Shown here: in pieces, positions 1 through 7,943 of the stretch
Numbering within the stretch: position 1 is the first letter of the stretch
Layout: the number at the start of each line of letters is the position of its first letter
Assembly (NCBI GenBank): GCA_018694455.1
Contig: JABHNP010000184.1
Span: forward strand, 1 to 13,915
Direction: 5' to 3'
Length of the DNA stretch: 13,915 nucleotides
Origin: Planctomycetaceae bacterium
Lineage (GTDB): Bacteria; Planctomycetota; Planctomycetia; Pirellulales; UBA1268
Made by a program: the position numbers and the translations under genes
Notes under the pieces: generated by a model
Told to the model about the DNA's origin: nothing
The model's input: only the letters and a program-made list of their open reading frames with translations
The model's database searches: none

Positions 1-81
1 AAGTTTCTCCTTGCTCCGTGCAATGCTTTGCTCGTCAGCAACATCAAAGACGGGCGTTTTCTCAGTTGTATCTGCAGGCAT
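1..81 (-). CDS. N-terminus of an unidentified protein, cut by the window edge
   Basis: Reading the minus strand from the ATG at 81-79, the frame stays open for 27 codons to the window edge. It encodes a polar, charged N-terminus beginning MPADTTEKTPVFDVADEQ. An in-frame TAG at 114-112 limits how far upstream the frame could start, so this ATG is the best start. No strong Shine-Dalgarno is present. There is no signal peptide or hydrophobic stretch in the visible part. It lies downstream of, and in the same direction as, the 225-692 gene, separated by 143 nt that contain a dyad. Too little is present to name a family, and a chance frame cannot be excluded. Confidence 0.4.
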   Translation of the reverse strand, partial: MPADTTEKTPVFDVADEQSIARSKEKL

Positions 82-180
82 AATGGTGGCTCTTTCGGAT
101 TTATACGGTAGCTATTTTGGAAACGTTTTTACTTGAAGTGAATGAGAACAGAAGTCTAAGTATAGTTCATCTTCGTTGTA

Positions 181-204
181 GTCGCCTGATCGCGATATGG
201 CGAC
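181..204. promoter_or_regulatory. Nested inverted repeat between two minus-strand genes
   Basis: GTCGCC at 181-186 is the reverse complement of GGCGAC at 199-204, and between them lies the self-complementary octamer ATCGCGAT (189-196). The whole is an almost fully palindromic 24-mer. It lies 20 nt past the stop of the 225-692 gene and about 100 nt before the start of the gene at the left edge. No T-tract follows on either strand, so it is a poor intrinsic terminator. An operator, or an RNA hairpin marking the 3' end of the upstream transcript, fits equally well. Confidence 0.35.
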
Positions 205-224
205 CTTTCAAAGAGCATGGTGAT

Positions 225-692
225 TTAGTTTTGGTTTTCGTCTTCCGGCATTGCGAGTTGGCTCAGGAGCTGCATCACACCATTAAAGTGAGCTAGTCGC
301 GGTCCGTAGCGATCAATAAATTCGCCCAGTGCGTATTCGCTGTCCGTGAAGTCATCAGCACTTTCGGCAGCTTCTTCAGCCAGCGTCGTCAGGAAGTCAG
401 TGTGAACGTGGGACAATCCTTTCGCCGCTTTCCTGCAAGCTTGTGCAACATAGGGGTTGTTCTCCCGCCAAGTCTGTAGCTCGGCTGCCCGCTGCCGCTG
501 TTGGAAAGAAACATGCTTCAATACTTCACCTAATAGTTCGCAGGATTTTTTTTGGACGAGTAGCATCTCTTTTAAAAGAGTTGCTACTTCAGGCTGTGAC
601 GTTTTGTTTTTTTGTTGTGGGACGGTTGTGTCTGGGGAGTCTTTGGTTGACGTGATATCAATTTGTGTGCAGTGAGAGGGGATGTCAGGCAT
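225..692 (-). CDS. Uncharacterised helical protein of a planctomycete-type family
   Basis: Function unknown. From the ATG at 692 it is 155 residues; the frame is open further to a TTG at 749, which would add 19 residues. I prefer the ATG because a GGGA lies 8 nt before it, while the GGGAG before the TTG is too close. The first ~35 residues are polar and probably disordered. The rest is predicted helical: a leucine- and glutamate-rich segment around LLKEMLLVQKKSCELL, then a basic, tryptophan-containing stretch (TWRENNPYVAQACRKAAKG) and an acidic end with EFIDRYGPRLAHFNGVMQLL. No signal peptide, membrane segment or catalytic motif is visible. I recall similar proteins, with a long heptad-like helix and an 'EF.DRYG.RL' ending, only from Planctomycetota. 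It is divergent from the 922-3315 pair, so the two may share a control region. Confidence 0.75.
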   Translation of the reverse strand: MPDIPSHCTQIDITSTKDSPDTTVPQQKNKTSQPEVATLLKEMLLVQKKSCELLGEVLKHVSFQQRQRAAELQTWRENNPYVAQACRKAAKGLSHVHTDFLTTLAEEAAESADDFTDSEYALGEFIDRYGPRLAHFNGVMQLLSQLAMPEDENQN

Positions 693-921
693 TTCGGGTG
701 TCCCAGGGCGGCAGTGAAAACACGGTCTTGATTCAGTTATGAGAGACAATCTCCCATACCTTGATCGTATCCATTCTTTTCATGTGGGCCAAATGGTGAG
801 GGCCGTAATGCCGTTGTAACCGCTACAGACTGGTTCACTTAGTGCAGTGAAATGTTTTGTGGTATCAGGCATTCAAGACTCTTCGGTGTTCTCCCGATGG
901 AGTGTGGCAGCGGAAGAAAAA

Positions 922-1506
922 ATGACAAAGCCGCCGGAGGTAGCTTGTGGCAGTAGTGGCGAGCAACCAGTCAAGTTCCCCTGGAGTTCGCTGATGGTCT
1001 CAAGTGTGGTCTCGTCGCACGATATAACGTTTGGTTTTTTGACAGTGTGTGACACTTCGAATGCCGGAATGTTTGGGGGATATCTGCTAGTTGATATCTC
1101 AGGTCGACCACTGGAGTTTCACTGTACGGTTCCATTGCGCGTAACGCGAGCGCAAGAGATTCTATACGGAGCAACTCTTCAGCGTCACATGCACGGGGAG
1201 CAAATTGGTGGCCCCCTTTTAAAAGCAACGCAGTTGTCACCGGTGGCCGTACTCACAGACCGAGATTCGTTACTCCATGCACGTTCCCATGGTGAAAGTC
1301 CAGTCGTTGCAATTCAAGAAAAGGGTGAAGGAGAGCATGGGGCCGAGGCTTTTCTTCTGGGAGAGTTTCAGTTACGTCCTCATGATGATGATCTGTCAAA
1401 ACTCGATCAACTTCGGAATTATTTCGAAGAGCTTTCTTCGAGTATCGAATTAGCTGAACCGTTTGATCGTATCCGCGCTGCAATTGATGAAGCTCAGCAA
1501 CACTAA
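922..1506 (+). CDS. Uncharacterised planctomycete-type protein, upstream partner of an SNF2 helicase
   Basis: Function unknown. The frame is open from a GTG at 847. I chose the ATG at 922, which has GGAAG 5 nt upstream, giving 194 residues. The ATG at 994, with GGAG at 7 nt, is equally possible (170 residues) and lies just before the part that looks conserved. That core reads FGFLTVCDTSNAGMFGGYLL, continues with GRPLEFHCTVP, and then has RAQEILYGATL and HGEQIGGPLL. The middle (residues ~115-160) is variable and Gly/Glu-rich, and the C-terminus is an amphipathic acidic helix. There is no signal peptide, membrane helix or recognised nucleotide-binding motif. I recall similar proteins from planctomycete genomes, always without an assigned role. 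The helicase starts only 39 nt after its stop, so the two are probably cotranscribed. Confidence 0.8.
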   Translation: MTKPPEVACGSSGEQPVKFPWSSLMVSSVVSSHDITFGFLTVCDTSNAGMFGGYLLVDISGRPLEFHCTVPLRVTRAQEILYGATLQRHMHGEQIGGPLLKATQLSPVAVLTDRDSLLHARSHGESPVVAIQEKGEGEHGAEAFLLGEFQLRPHDDDLSKLDQLRNYFEELSSSIELAEPFDRIRAAIDEAQQH

Positions 1507-1545
1507 ATAAGCAGTCGCTCAATCAAAATATCGAATTTGCAAATC

Positions 1546-3315
1546 ATGCCAACATTTGATTCTGAACGACCAGAGAGCCGTGTTGAAATACGGTCAGAGA
1601 TGTGTTGTGCTTCGCCTCCAGAAGTCACAAGCGTGCAGTCTTTGGTATTGCCTTTAAGCCAGACTCTACAGTTGCCTGTGCAGGCGAACCCAGTTGAATT
1701 GTATGAGTTGCCACTTTTGCATCAGTCCGCACGAATCATAAGCCATCGTTTTGTGGGTGGTGCGTCCCTGATTTCAGAGGCTCGGGCTGCAGAGACTCAG
1801 ACTACAGAGACCCAGGCCTCTGTAGAACAAGGTAGAGTACGCGCGCCAAGCATGCGAAAACGAACTCGCGTACAGCCGCCACAAGATGTGGTGAAACTCT
1901 CAGAGCGACTGTTTTATCTTTTGCAGCCAGACCTTGAAACACTTTTAGCTGGTTGTCGCCTGTCTTTTCCTCATGAGCCATTCCCTTTTCAGTTTGATGG
2001 TATGGCTTTTCTCCTGCCTCGCTTCGGTGGAATTCTTGCTGATGAAATGGGTCTTGGGAAATCGATGCAGGCAATCTCGTCGCTTCGCTTGCTTGTTCAC
2101 TCTGGGCAGGCTCGTAGTGTGCTTATTGTTTGCCCAAAAGGCCTTGTTTCGAATTGGGCACGAGAGTTGTCCGTGTGGGCCCCCGAACTTGTTGTCGGAG
2201 TGATTGCAGGTGACCCGGAACGGCGTCGGTGGCAGTGGTCATTACAGGATGTGCCAGTGAAGGTCGCGCATTACGAAGCTGTGATTCGTGACCGATCGCT
2301 TCTTGATGAAATGAGGTCAGAGTTTGATCTGGTGATTCTTGATGAGGCGCAACGAATCAAAAATCGTTCAAGCCAGACTAGCCAGGCAATATGCTCTATT
2401 TCGCGGAAACGTTCGTGGGCATTAACAGGGACTCCTGTCGAAAATCGATCAGAGGATCTTGTAGGCATTTTCGAATTTGTTGCGCCAGGGCACGTTCACG
2501 ACGGCATGTCTCCTCGGGCGCTCGGTGCTGCGGCAAAAGGGCATTGCCTAAGGCGAACAAAAGATAAGGTTCTAGAGGACATGCCCCCTCGTCTCGATTC
2601 AGATCGGCATATAGAGCTCTCAAAAGAACAGCGAGAAACGTATCGAAGAGCTGAAGAAGAAGGTGTTCTTCGGTTATCTGAGATGGGGCAGGAAGCAACC
2701 ATTCAGCATGTTTTTGAACTCGTTCTTCGTTTGAAGCAGATTTGTAATTTTGACACAGCAACCGGTACGAGTACAAAAACAGAATGTCTTGCTGCCGAAC
2801 TTGAAGAGGTTCAGGCGAGTGGGCGAAAGGCGATCGTTTTTAGTCAGTGGGTTCAGACACTTTCTCGTCTTCGTGAAAGATTGGATCGCTTTGGACCGCT
2901 TGAATATCATGGCGGCATGTCTACTTCCGCTCGAGATGCCGCGATTGAATCGTTTCGAAATAAAAGTCAGCATTCTGTGCTCCTGCTTTCGTATGGAGCT
3001 GGAGCAGTCGGACTCAATCTGCAGTTTTCGCAATATGTGTTTTTGTTTGACAGGTGGTGGAATCCAGCGATTGAGGATCAGGCAATTAATCGTGCGCATC
3101 GGATCGGAGCTGCTGGCGCGGTGACCGTCACAAAGTTTCTTTCGGTGGGTACTATCGAAGAGCGGATCGACGAGGTGTTGGCTCGGAAACGAAATCTTTC
3201 AGATGTTATTCTATCGGAGGCGGAGCCAGACCCCGCGGCAAGTATGTCAGCCGAGGATATTTTTTCCTTATTCGATCTGAAGATGTCCGGGCAACGGGCG
3301 AGACGAGCTGCCTGA
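1546..3315 (+). CDS. SNF2-family DEAD/DEAH-box helicase (dsDNA translocase), compact
   Basis: An ATP-driven translocase that would move along double-stranded DNA and remodel bound proteins. All the usual motifs are present (numbering from the ATG start): a Q-motif-like FQFDGMAFLLPR near 148-159, Walker A DEMGLGKS near 166-173, Walker B DEAQ near 266-269, motif III LTGTP near 293-297, IVFSQW in motif IV near 430, GAGAVGLNLQ in motif V, and QAINRAHRIG in motif VI near 512-521. At 589 residues it is short for the family: it lacks the long extensions of RapA and any visible SWIM or chromo domain. The first ~115 residues are unrelated to the motor and partly low-complexity (repeated TQ/ET). A TTG at 1537 would add three residues; ATG is preferred. 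It probably shares an operon with the unknown gene before it. The role (transcription recycling, repair or defence) cannot be told from sequence. Confidence 0.93.
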   Translation: MPTFDSERPESRVEIRSEMCCASPPEVTSVQSLVLPLSQTLQLPVQANPVELYELPLLHQSARIISHRFVGGASLISEARAAETQTTETQASVEQGRVRAPSMRKRTRVQPPQDVVKLSERLFYLLQPDLETLLAGCRLSFPHEPFPFQFDGMAFLLPRFGGILADEMGLGKSMQAISSLRLLVHSGQARSVLIVCPKGLVSNWARELSVWAPELVVGVIAGDPERRRWQWSLQDVPVKVAHYEAVIRDRSLLDEMRSEFDLVILDEAQRIKNRSSQTSQAICSISRKRSWALTGTPVENRSEDLVGIFEFVAPGHVHDGMSPRALGAAAKGHCLRRTKDKVLEDMPPRLDSDRHIELSKEQRETYRRAEEEGVLRLSEMGQEATIQHVFELVLRLKQICNFDTATGTSTKTECLAAELEEVQASGRKAIVFSQWVQTLSRLRERLDRFGPLEYHGGMSTSARDAAIESFRNKSQHSVLLLSYGAGAVGLNLQFSQYVFLFDRWWNPAIEDQAINRAHRIGAAGAVTVTKFLSVGTIEERIDEVLARKRNLSDVILSEAEPDPAASMSAEDIFSLFDLKMSGQRARRAA

Positions 3316-3468
3316 TTTTCGCTGTCTAATAAAAGGTGGTTTCGAATATTCCCTGTGTAGCGAAGTGATCCGCTAGATCCATTATTTCCTCGAAGTGGAT
3401 TTCAGACGATATCTTCAGCCACTAGAATCAATTAGGATACAAGTGTCTTATCTGCAAAGGTGTATTGA

Positions 3469-5313
3469 ATGTCTGTTACCTATAACTTTGACGTTGTGGT
3501 TATCGGAGGAGGGCACGCTGGTGTTGAGGCTGCTGCTGCTGCTGCTCGCCTTGGGGCTCGGACGGCCCTTCTTACCGCAAACTGCGACACCGTTGGCCAG
3601 ATGAGTTGTAACCCTGCTATTGGTGGTGTTGGCAAAGGGCAGTTAGTGCGAGAAGTTGATGCACTTGGTGGTCTGATGGGATGTGCCATAGATGCTAGTG
3701 GTATTCAGTATCGAGTATTGAACCGATCAAAAGGCCCGGCAATGCACGGGCCTCGCGCACAGGCTGATAAGCGGCACTACCAGATGGAAGTGAAGCATCT
3801 TGTTGAGTCGACACCAAATCTTGTACTTCGGCAAGAAATGATCGAAGGCCTCCGTTTTGAAGACGTTGATAATGTGGGCGAATCTGGCTCGAAGCGACGG
3901 ATAACAGGTGTCATTGCTCGCGGCGGTATTGAGTACCGCGCTGAAGCTGTTGTGCTCACCACTGGAACATTTTTGCAAGCAGTCATGCACACTGGTGAAG
4001 CCCGCACGCCTGGTGGTCGAGCAGGGGAGGGGACGACTGCTGGGGTGAGCCACGCCCTTCAGGAAATTGGCTTTCGTCTTGATCGATTTAAGACGGGTAC
4101 ACCGTGTCGACTGCATGGTCGAACAATTGATACAAAATACTTGCAAGAGCAACCTGGAGACGAAGTTCCACAGCAGTTTTCTTTTCTTACAGACTCAATT
4201 AAACAGGAGCAACTCTCGTGTTGGATTACTCGGACAACTCCTGAAATTCATGAAGTTATTCGTCAGAATCTTCATCGTGCTCCAATGTACAGTGGTCAGA
4301 TTAATTCGCGTGGTCCACGTTACTGCCCAAGCATTGAGGACAAGGTCGTCCGTTTCTCGGACAAGGAAAGCCATCAGATTTTTCTTGAGCCTGAGGGGTA
4401 TCGAACTCATGAAGTGTACGTAAATGGCATTTCGACTAGTCTCCCACGAGATGTGCAGGACGTCATCATTCGGATGATTCCTGGGCTCGAGCAATCAGAA
4501 ATAATGCGGTATGGCTACGCTGTTGAGTACGATTACGCGCCCCCGGATCAGCTCACTCTCAGTCTGGAGAGCAAGCCAATGTCAGGACTTTTTCTTGCAG
4601 GCCAGATTAATGGCACGACGGGTTATGAAGAAGCAGCCGCGCAAGGACTTGTAGCTGGTACAAACGCTGCGTTGTTTTTGCAACACGCAGAGCCGATGGT
4701 ACTCTCGAGAGAGGAGTCGTATATTGGTGTCTTGATCGACGACCTTGTCACGTGTGGTGTCGATGAGCCATATCGAATGTTCACGAGTCGGGCAGAGCAC
4801 CGACTTGCCCTGCGGCACGACAATGCGGACAGGCGACTCACGCCAGTTGCCCAAAGGTTTGGTCTTGCTGAGTCTGCTCGTGTAGCTCGCTTACAGCAAA
4901 AGCTTGTCGAGATTGAGTCTGTGATGAGTACCTTGAACGACCACCGCGTAAACGGAGTGACTCTTGCTGATTTGCTCAAGCGGCCGGAAGTCACATGGAG
5001 AAATTGCCTTGAGATGCTCCCGTCTTTGGCTGCCGTATCGCATGAAGTTGCTGTACAGATTGAGAATGACATTCGGTATGCGGGATACCTTCGTGTTGAA
5101 CAACAGCGGATCGAACGACGTCGACAGCATGGTGAAAAGCCGATTCCAGAGGGTTTTGATTATTGCCGAGTGAGACATCTTCGGGCAGAGGCTCGTGAAA
5201 AGCTTGAGAAAATAAGACCTCGTACATTGAGCCAGGCTGGTCGTGTCAGCGGCATTACTCCAACAGATCTTACTCAGATTCTGTTGCACCTCGATCAGCC
5301 GGGCCGGGCATGA
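3469..5313 (+). CDS. mnmG: tRNA uridine-5-carboxymethylaminomethyl(34) synthesis enzyme MnmG
   Basis: FAD-dependent enzyme that, with the GTPase MnmE, uses methylenetetrahydrofolate to build the 5-carboxymethylaminomethyl group on the wobble uridine of certain tRNAs. The 614-residue length is typical. The N-terminal FAD-binding motif GGGHAGVEAA is at 13-22. Cys47 in QMSCNPAIGGVGKGQ and Cys286 in RYCPSIEDKVVRF match the two catalytic-region cysteines of the family. A second dinucleotide-binding signature, GLFLAGQINGTTGYEEAAAQ, falls near 373-392. The C-terminal tRNA/MnmE-binding helical domain contains YAGYLRVEQ and ends normally. The ATG at 3469 has AAGG 8 nt upstream. A (GCT)6 codon run at 3529-3546 encodes alanines in the first FAD helix. 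MnmE is not in this window. The glycosyltransferase follows after 16 nt. Confidence 0.98.
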   Translation: MSVTYNFDVVVIGGGHAGVEAAAAAARLGARTALLTANCDTVGQMSCNPAIGGVGKGQLVREVDALGGLMGCAIDASGIQYRVLNRSKGPAMHGPRAQADKRHYQMEVKHLVESTPNLVLRQEMIEGLRFEDVDNVGESGSKRRITGVIARGGIEYRAEAVVLTTGTFLQAVMHTGEARTPGGRAGEGTTAGVSHALQEIGFRLDRFKTGTPCRLHGRTIDTKYLQEQPGDEVPQQFSFLTDSIKQEQLSCWITRTTPEIHEVIRQNLHRAPMYSGQINSRGPRYCPSIEDKVVRFSDKESHQIFLEPEGYRTHEVYVNGISTSLPRDVQDVIIRMIPGLEQSEIMRYGYAVEYDYAPPDQLTLSLESKPMSGLFLAGQINGTTGYEEAAAQGLVAGTNAALFLQHAEPMVLSREESYIGVLIDDLVTCGVDEPYRMFTSRAEHRLALRHDNADRRLTPVAQRFGLAESARVARLQQKLVEIESVMSTLNDHRVNGVTLADLLKRPEVTWRNCLEMLPSLAAVSHEVAVQIENDIRYAGYLRVEQQRIERRRQHGEKPIPEGFDYCRVRHLRAEAREKLEKIRPRTLSQAGRVSGITPTDLTQILLHLDQPGRA

Positions 5314-5329
5314 AAGTGAGCGTTGATTT

Positions 5330-6640
5330 GTGAAAATTGTTCAGATCACAGCAGGAGCGGGAGGTCGACTCTGCGGTTCATGTCTTCACGATAATGCGCT
5401 TGTACGGGCTCTTCGTCAGCGGAACCGAGATGCCATGCTGGTGCCTGCCTACGTCCCCACAACGTCTGATGAAGAAAATGTCGCAGAGCCAATTGTTGTG
5501 ATGGGAGGGGTGAATGTCTTTCTGCAACAAAATTCATCTTTTTTTCGACATACGCCTCGTTGGATCGACTGGTTTTTTGATCGACCATTTCTTCTGCGAG
5601 CGTTATCCCGTTGGAGCGGGAATGCCCGTCCTGCTGATCTCGGTCCACTAACTGCTTCTTCATTACGAGGTGAAGAGGGGTGCCAGCGAAAAGAGGTTTC
5701 TCGCTTGGCAGCATGGTTGGCTCGTGATATCCGGCCGGATGTCGTCCACCTCTCAAATGTTCTTCTTCTTGGTTTAGCGAAACCGATACGACGAGCGACC
5801 GGTGCATCGATTGTCGTAACCCTCTCTGGCGAAGACCTTTTTATTTCTCAATTACCTGAGCCCTATCAGCGCGAGGTAAGGGAGTTGCTTGTTGAGCGAG
5901 CAGCCGACGTAGATCGTTTTATTGCATTAAATAGTTCATATGCGGATCGTATGCAAAAGATTCTCTACTGTGGGCAAGACCGCGTCACGGTGATTCCGCA
6001 CGGAATTGATCCAGACGGTTTTCCAAAAAAATCACCGGATCTCATGGCCCGGAGAGCGTCACGGGGAGATCGTAGGGTTATTGGATATCTCGCCAGAGCA
6101 TGTCCTGAAAAAGGACTCGATCAAGTAATTCGGGCGACAGCCCTTCTTGTAGAAAAAGGCATGGATGTTGAACTGGTAGCGGCAGGGGCAACTATTCCGG
6201 CGGAGGAAGAGTATTTGTCCGGGTGTCATCGATTGGCTGAAGAACTAAGGGTATCACGACGGTTTCACTGGCAAGGTCAGGTTGACCGAAATTCAAAAAT
6301 GAAGCTTCTGAATGAAATCGATGTGTTCGTAATGCCAACACCGGTGCCAGAGGCGAAGGGAATTCCGGTTATTGAAGCAATGGCATCAGGTGTACCAGTA
6401 GTCGCATCTGCATCCGGAGCGTTTCCCGAACTGTTAGGAATTCAGGAGCCTATGCCTGCAGGCGAGGTGCATATACCAGGAGACATTCCTGATCTTACTC
6501 GTTGTATAGAAAAAGTGCTTCGTGATGAAACATTCGCCGCTGAACTCGGTCTCGCCGGACACACTCGGGTAACTCAGCGATACCAGTCTCATCATATGGC
6601 AGCAGCGCACGAGTCGCTTTATGAAGACATGCAGACGTAA
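5330..6640 (+). CDS. Family-4-type (GT-B) glycosyltransferase
   Basis: A GT-B fold retaining glycosyltransferase, presumably cytoplasmic, transferring a sugar from a nucleotide-sugar donor to an unknown acceptor (surface glycan, lipid or small molecule). The 436 residues begin MKIVQITAGAGGRLCGSC, the first Rossmann strand and glycine loop of the acceptor domain, with a CGSC motif at 15-18. The donor-domain side starts near VTVIPHGIDPDGF (219-231), continues with GYLARACPEKGLDQVI (252-267), and holds the EX7E signature at Glu341 and Glu349 in PEAKGIPVIEAMASG. The start is GTG with no clear Shine-Dalgarno; an upstream GTGAG lies about 10 nt away. With 16 nt separating it from mnmG it is probably cotranscribed, though no functional link is known to me. 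Confidence 0.93.
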   Translation: MKIVQITAGAGGRLCGSCLHDNALVRALRQRNRDAMLVPAYVPTTSDEENVAEPIVVMGGVNVFLQQNSSFFRHTPRWIDWFFDRPFLLRALSRWSGNARPADLGPLTASSLRGEEGCQRKEVSRLAAWLARDIRPDVVHLSNVLLLGLAKPIRRATGASIVVTLSGEDLFISQLPEPYQREVRELLVERAADVDRFIALNSSYADRMQKILYCGQDRVTVIPHGIDPDGFPKKSPDLMARRASRGDRRVIGYLARACPEKGLDQVIRATALLVEKGMDVELVAAGATIPAEEEYLSGCHRLAEELRVSRRFHWQGQVDRNSKMKLLNEIDVFVMPTPVPEAKGIPVIEAMASGVPVVASASGAFPELLGIQEPMPAGEVHIPGDIPDLTRCIEKVLRDETFAAELGLAGHTRVTQRYQSHHMAAAHESLYEDMQT

Positions 6641-6723
6641 TCGTGGCATCGGTGGTGAGAGTATCAAGCTCACGTCACGTGCAAAGCTATGATGAGAGCC
6701 GGGGTTGCCTGCTTCGAAAACCT

Positions 6724-7746
6724 TCAAGCATTTTTTTCGTCCGCTGGGGGCGCGCTTGGCTGCTCTTTGGCGTCTGGCGATTTCGTCTCAGGGAACAAGA
6801 GGGATGCGGCAACGCTCGTTCCTATGAGACCAATAATTGCAATGAGAGAAGCCCATGGTGGCACAAGGTGACCTTGTGCGTGGGCATCCCAGCCCCCTAA
6901 TTCTGCAACCCACTCTGTGTGATGGGCAGCTTCCGCAATCATTTTTCCACCAACAAAAACAAGGACAGCTGATAGTCCGTAATTCAGGAACCGGAAAAGA
7001 TCCATCACTCCTGCTAATAGAAAATACAGTGCACGTAGTCCAAGTATGGCAAAGACATTTGAGGTGAACACCACGAATCGGAAATAGTGGGCATGCTGAT
7101 CGACAACCCCGAAGATTGCAGGAACACTGTCAACCGCAAAAAGTACGTCGGTGCTCTCAACAACAAGGAGCACAAGAAACAGAGGAGTTGCAACCCAGCG
7201 GCCACCTTCATCGACAAAGAATCGGTCACCTGCGGGTGTGGTTGTAACAGGGAGGAATTTCCTAAAAAACTTGAGGAGGATATTGTCTTCTGGGTGGACA
7301 TCTTCACTTGAGAACGCGAGCTTCAAGCCTGTGTAGACAAGGAATCCACCAAAGAGCCAGAGGATGCCCTGAAAGCGTTCAACCAATTCAGCGCCCACCA
7401 GAACAAAGGTGAGTCGCATGAGAACAGCGCCAAGAATTCCCCAAAACAGAACACGGTACTGGTATTTCAAAGGCACGCCAAAGTAGCCAAAAACCACAGC
7501 GAAGACAAAAACGTTATCCATCGATAGGGACCATTCGACAAGATACCCCGTCAGGAACTCCACAGCCGCAGCACTACCGAGCCACCACCAAATCAAACCA
7601 TTGAAGGAGAAGGCAAGAGTCGACCAGACACATGTCCAGAAGGCACTCTCTGACAGCGATGGTTCGCGAGAGTGTTTGTGAAAAACAGTGAGGTCAAGCA
7701 CGAGCAGGACTGAGACAAAAATCGCAAATGCCACCCAATGAAACAT
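6724..7746 (-). CDS. TerC/Alx-family integral membrane protein, likely metal ion exporter
   Basis: Multi-spanning inner-membrane protein of the TerC family, whose better studied members (Alx, MeeF/MeeY) export manganese or load it into secreted proteins. From the ATG at 7746 it is 340 residues, with about seven to nine hydrophobic segments, the first beginning MFHWVAFAIFVSVLLVLDL. The two repeat signatures are clear: LVEWSLSMDNVFVF with Asp77, and VVESTDVLFAVDSVPAIF with Glu197, Asp200 and Asp206, the acidic residues thought to bind metal. The C-terminus is a charged, Pro/Ala-rich tail. The frame is open upstream to a GTG at 7914 (396 residues), but family members start just before the first membrane helix, so I chose the ATG; it has no Shine-Dalgarno. 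It is downstream of, and in the same direction as, the 7944-8381 gene. The symbol is left blank because TerC, Alx and YkoY cannot be told apart here. Confidence 0.93.
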   Translation of the reverse strand: MFHWVAFAIFVSVLLVLDLTVFHKHSREPSLSESAFWTCVWSTLAFSFNGLIWWWLGSAAAVEFLTGYLVEWSLSMDNVFVFAVVFGYFGVPLKYQYRVLFWGILGAVLMRLTFVLVGAELVERFQGILWLFGGFLVYTGLKLAFSSEDVHPEDNILLKFFRKFLPVTTTPAGDRFFVDEGGRWVATPLFLVLLVVESTDVLFAVDSVPAIFGVVDQHAHYFRFVVFTSNVFAILGLRALYFLLAGVMDLFRFLNYGLSAVLVFVGGKMIAEAAHHTEWVAELGGWDAHAQGHLVPPWASLIAIIGLIGTSVAASLLFPETKSPDAKEQPSAPPADEKNA

Positions 7747-7768
7747 TCGGATCGGGCTATCGGATGTG

Positions 7769-7797
7769 GCAGTTGCTGCTGGTAACTCCGCAACTGC
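7769..7797 (-). promoter_or_regulatory. Strong hairpin just upstream of the terC start
   Basis: GCAGTTGC (7769-7776) and GCAACTGC (7790-7797) are perfect 8-nt reverse complements separated by 13 nt. On the minus-strand RNA the hairpin ends 22 nt before the ATG at 7746. If terC starts there, the hairpin lies in a 197-nt untranslated stretch (7747-7943) after the upstream gene. If terC starts at the GTG at 7914, the same bases are coding. No T-tract follows. I see no yybP-ykoY riboswitch consensus, the manganese sensor found before some terC-family genes. Confidence 0.4.
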
Positions 7798-7943
7798 AAT
7801 GAGCGTATGCAGTCCAGTCAAGTTTAATTGTGCCAGAGTACTAGAAAGAACGGCGACCACGTTGGTGTACGATCCTTTGTGTCTTGCGAATAAAAGAAGA
7901 ATGCTCGAAGGCACAGAATACTATCAGACCGTCACTCATCTGA

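Noticed and set aside
847..921. Upstream GTG start at 847 for the 922-1506 gene
   Set aside because: It has no Shine-Dalgarno and adds sequence outside the part that looks conserved; the ATGs at 922 and 994 both have good ribosome binding sites.
4623..5072. 149-codon minus-strand open frame inside mnmG
   Set aside because: Ser/Arg-rich shadow of a well-conserved gene, with no recognisable domain; the same holds for the other long antisense frames in the SNF2, mnmG and flhA genes.
7747..7914. GTG start at 7914 giving a 396-residue TerC
   Set aside because: Family members begin just before the first membrane helix; the extra 56 residues resemble nothing I know and the GTG has no Shine-Dalgarno.
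7747..7943. yybP-ykoY manganese riboswitch before terC
   Set aside because: I read the minus strand for its conserved loop sequences and found none.
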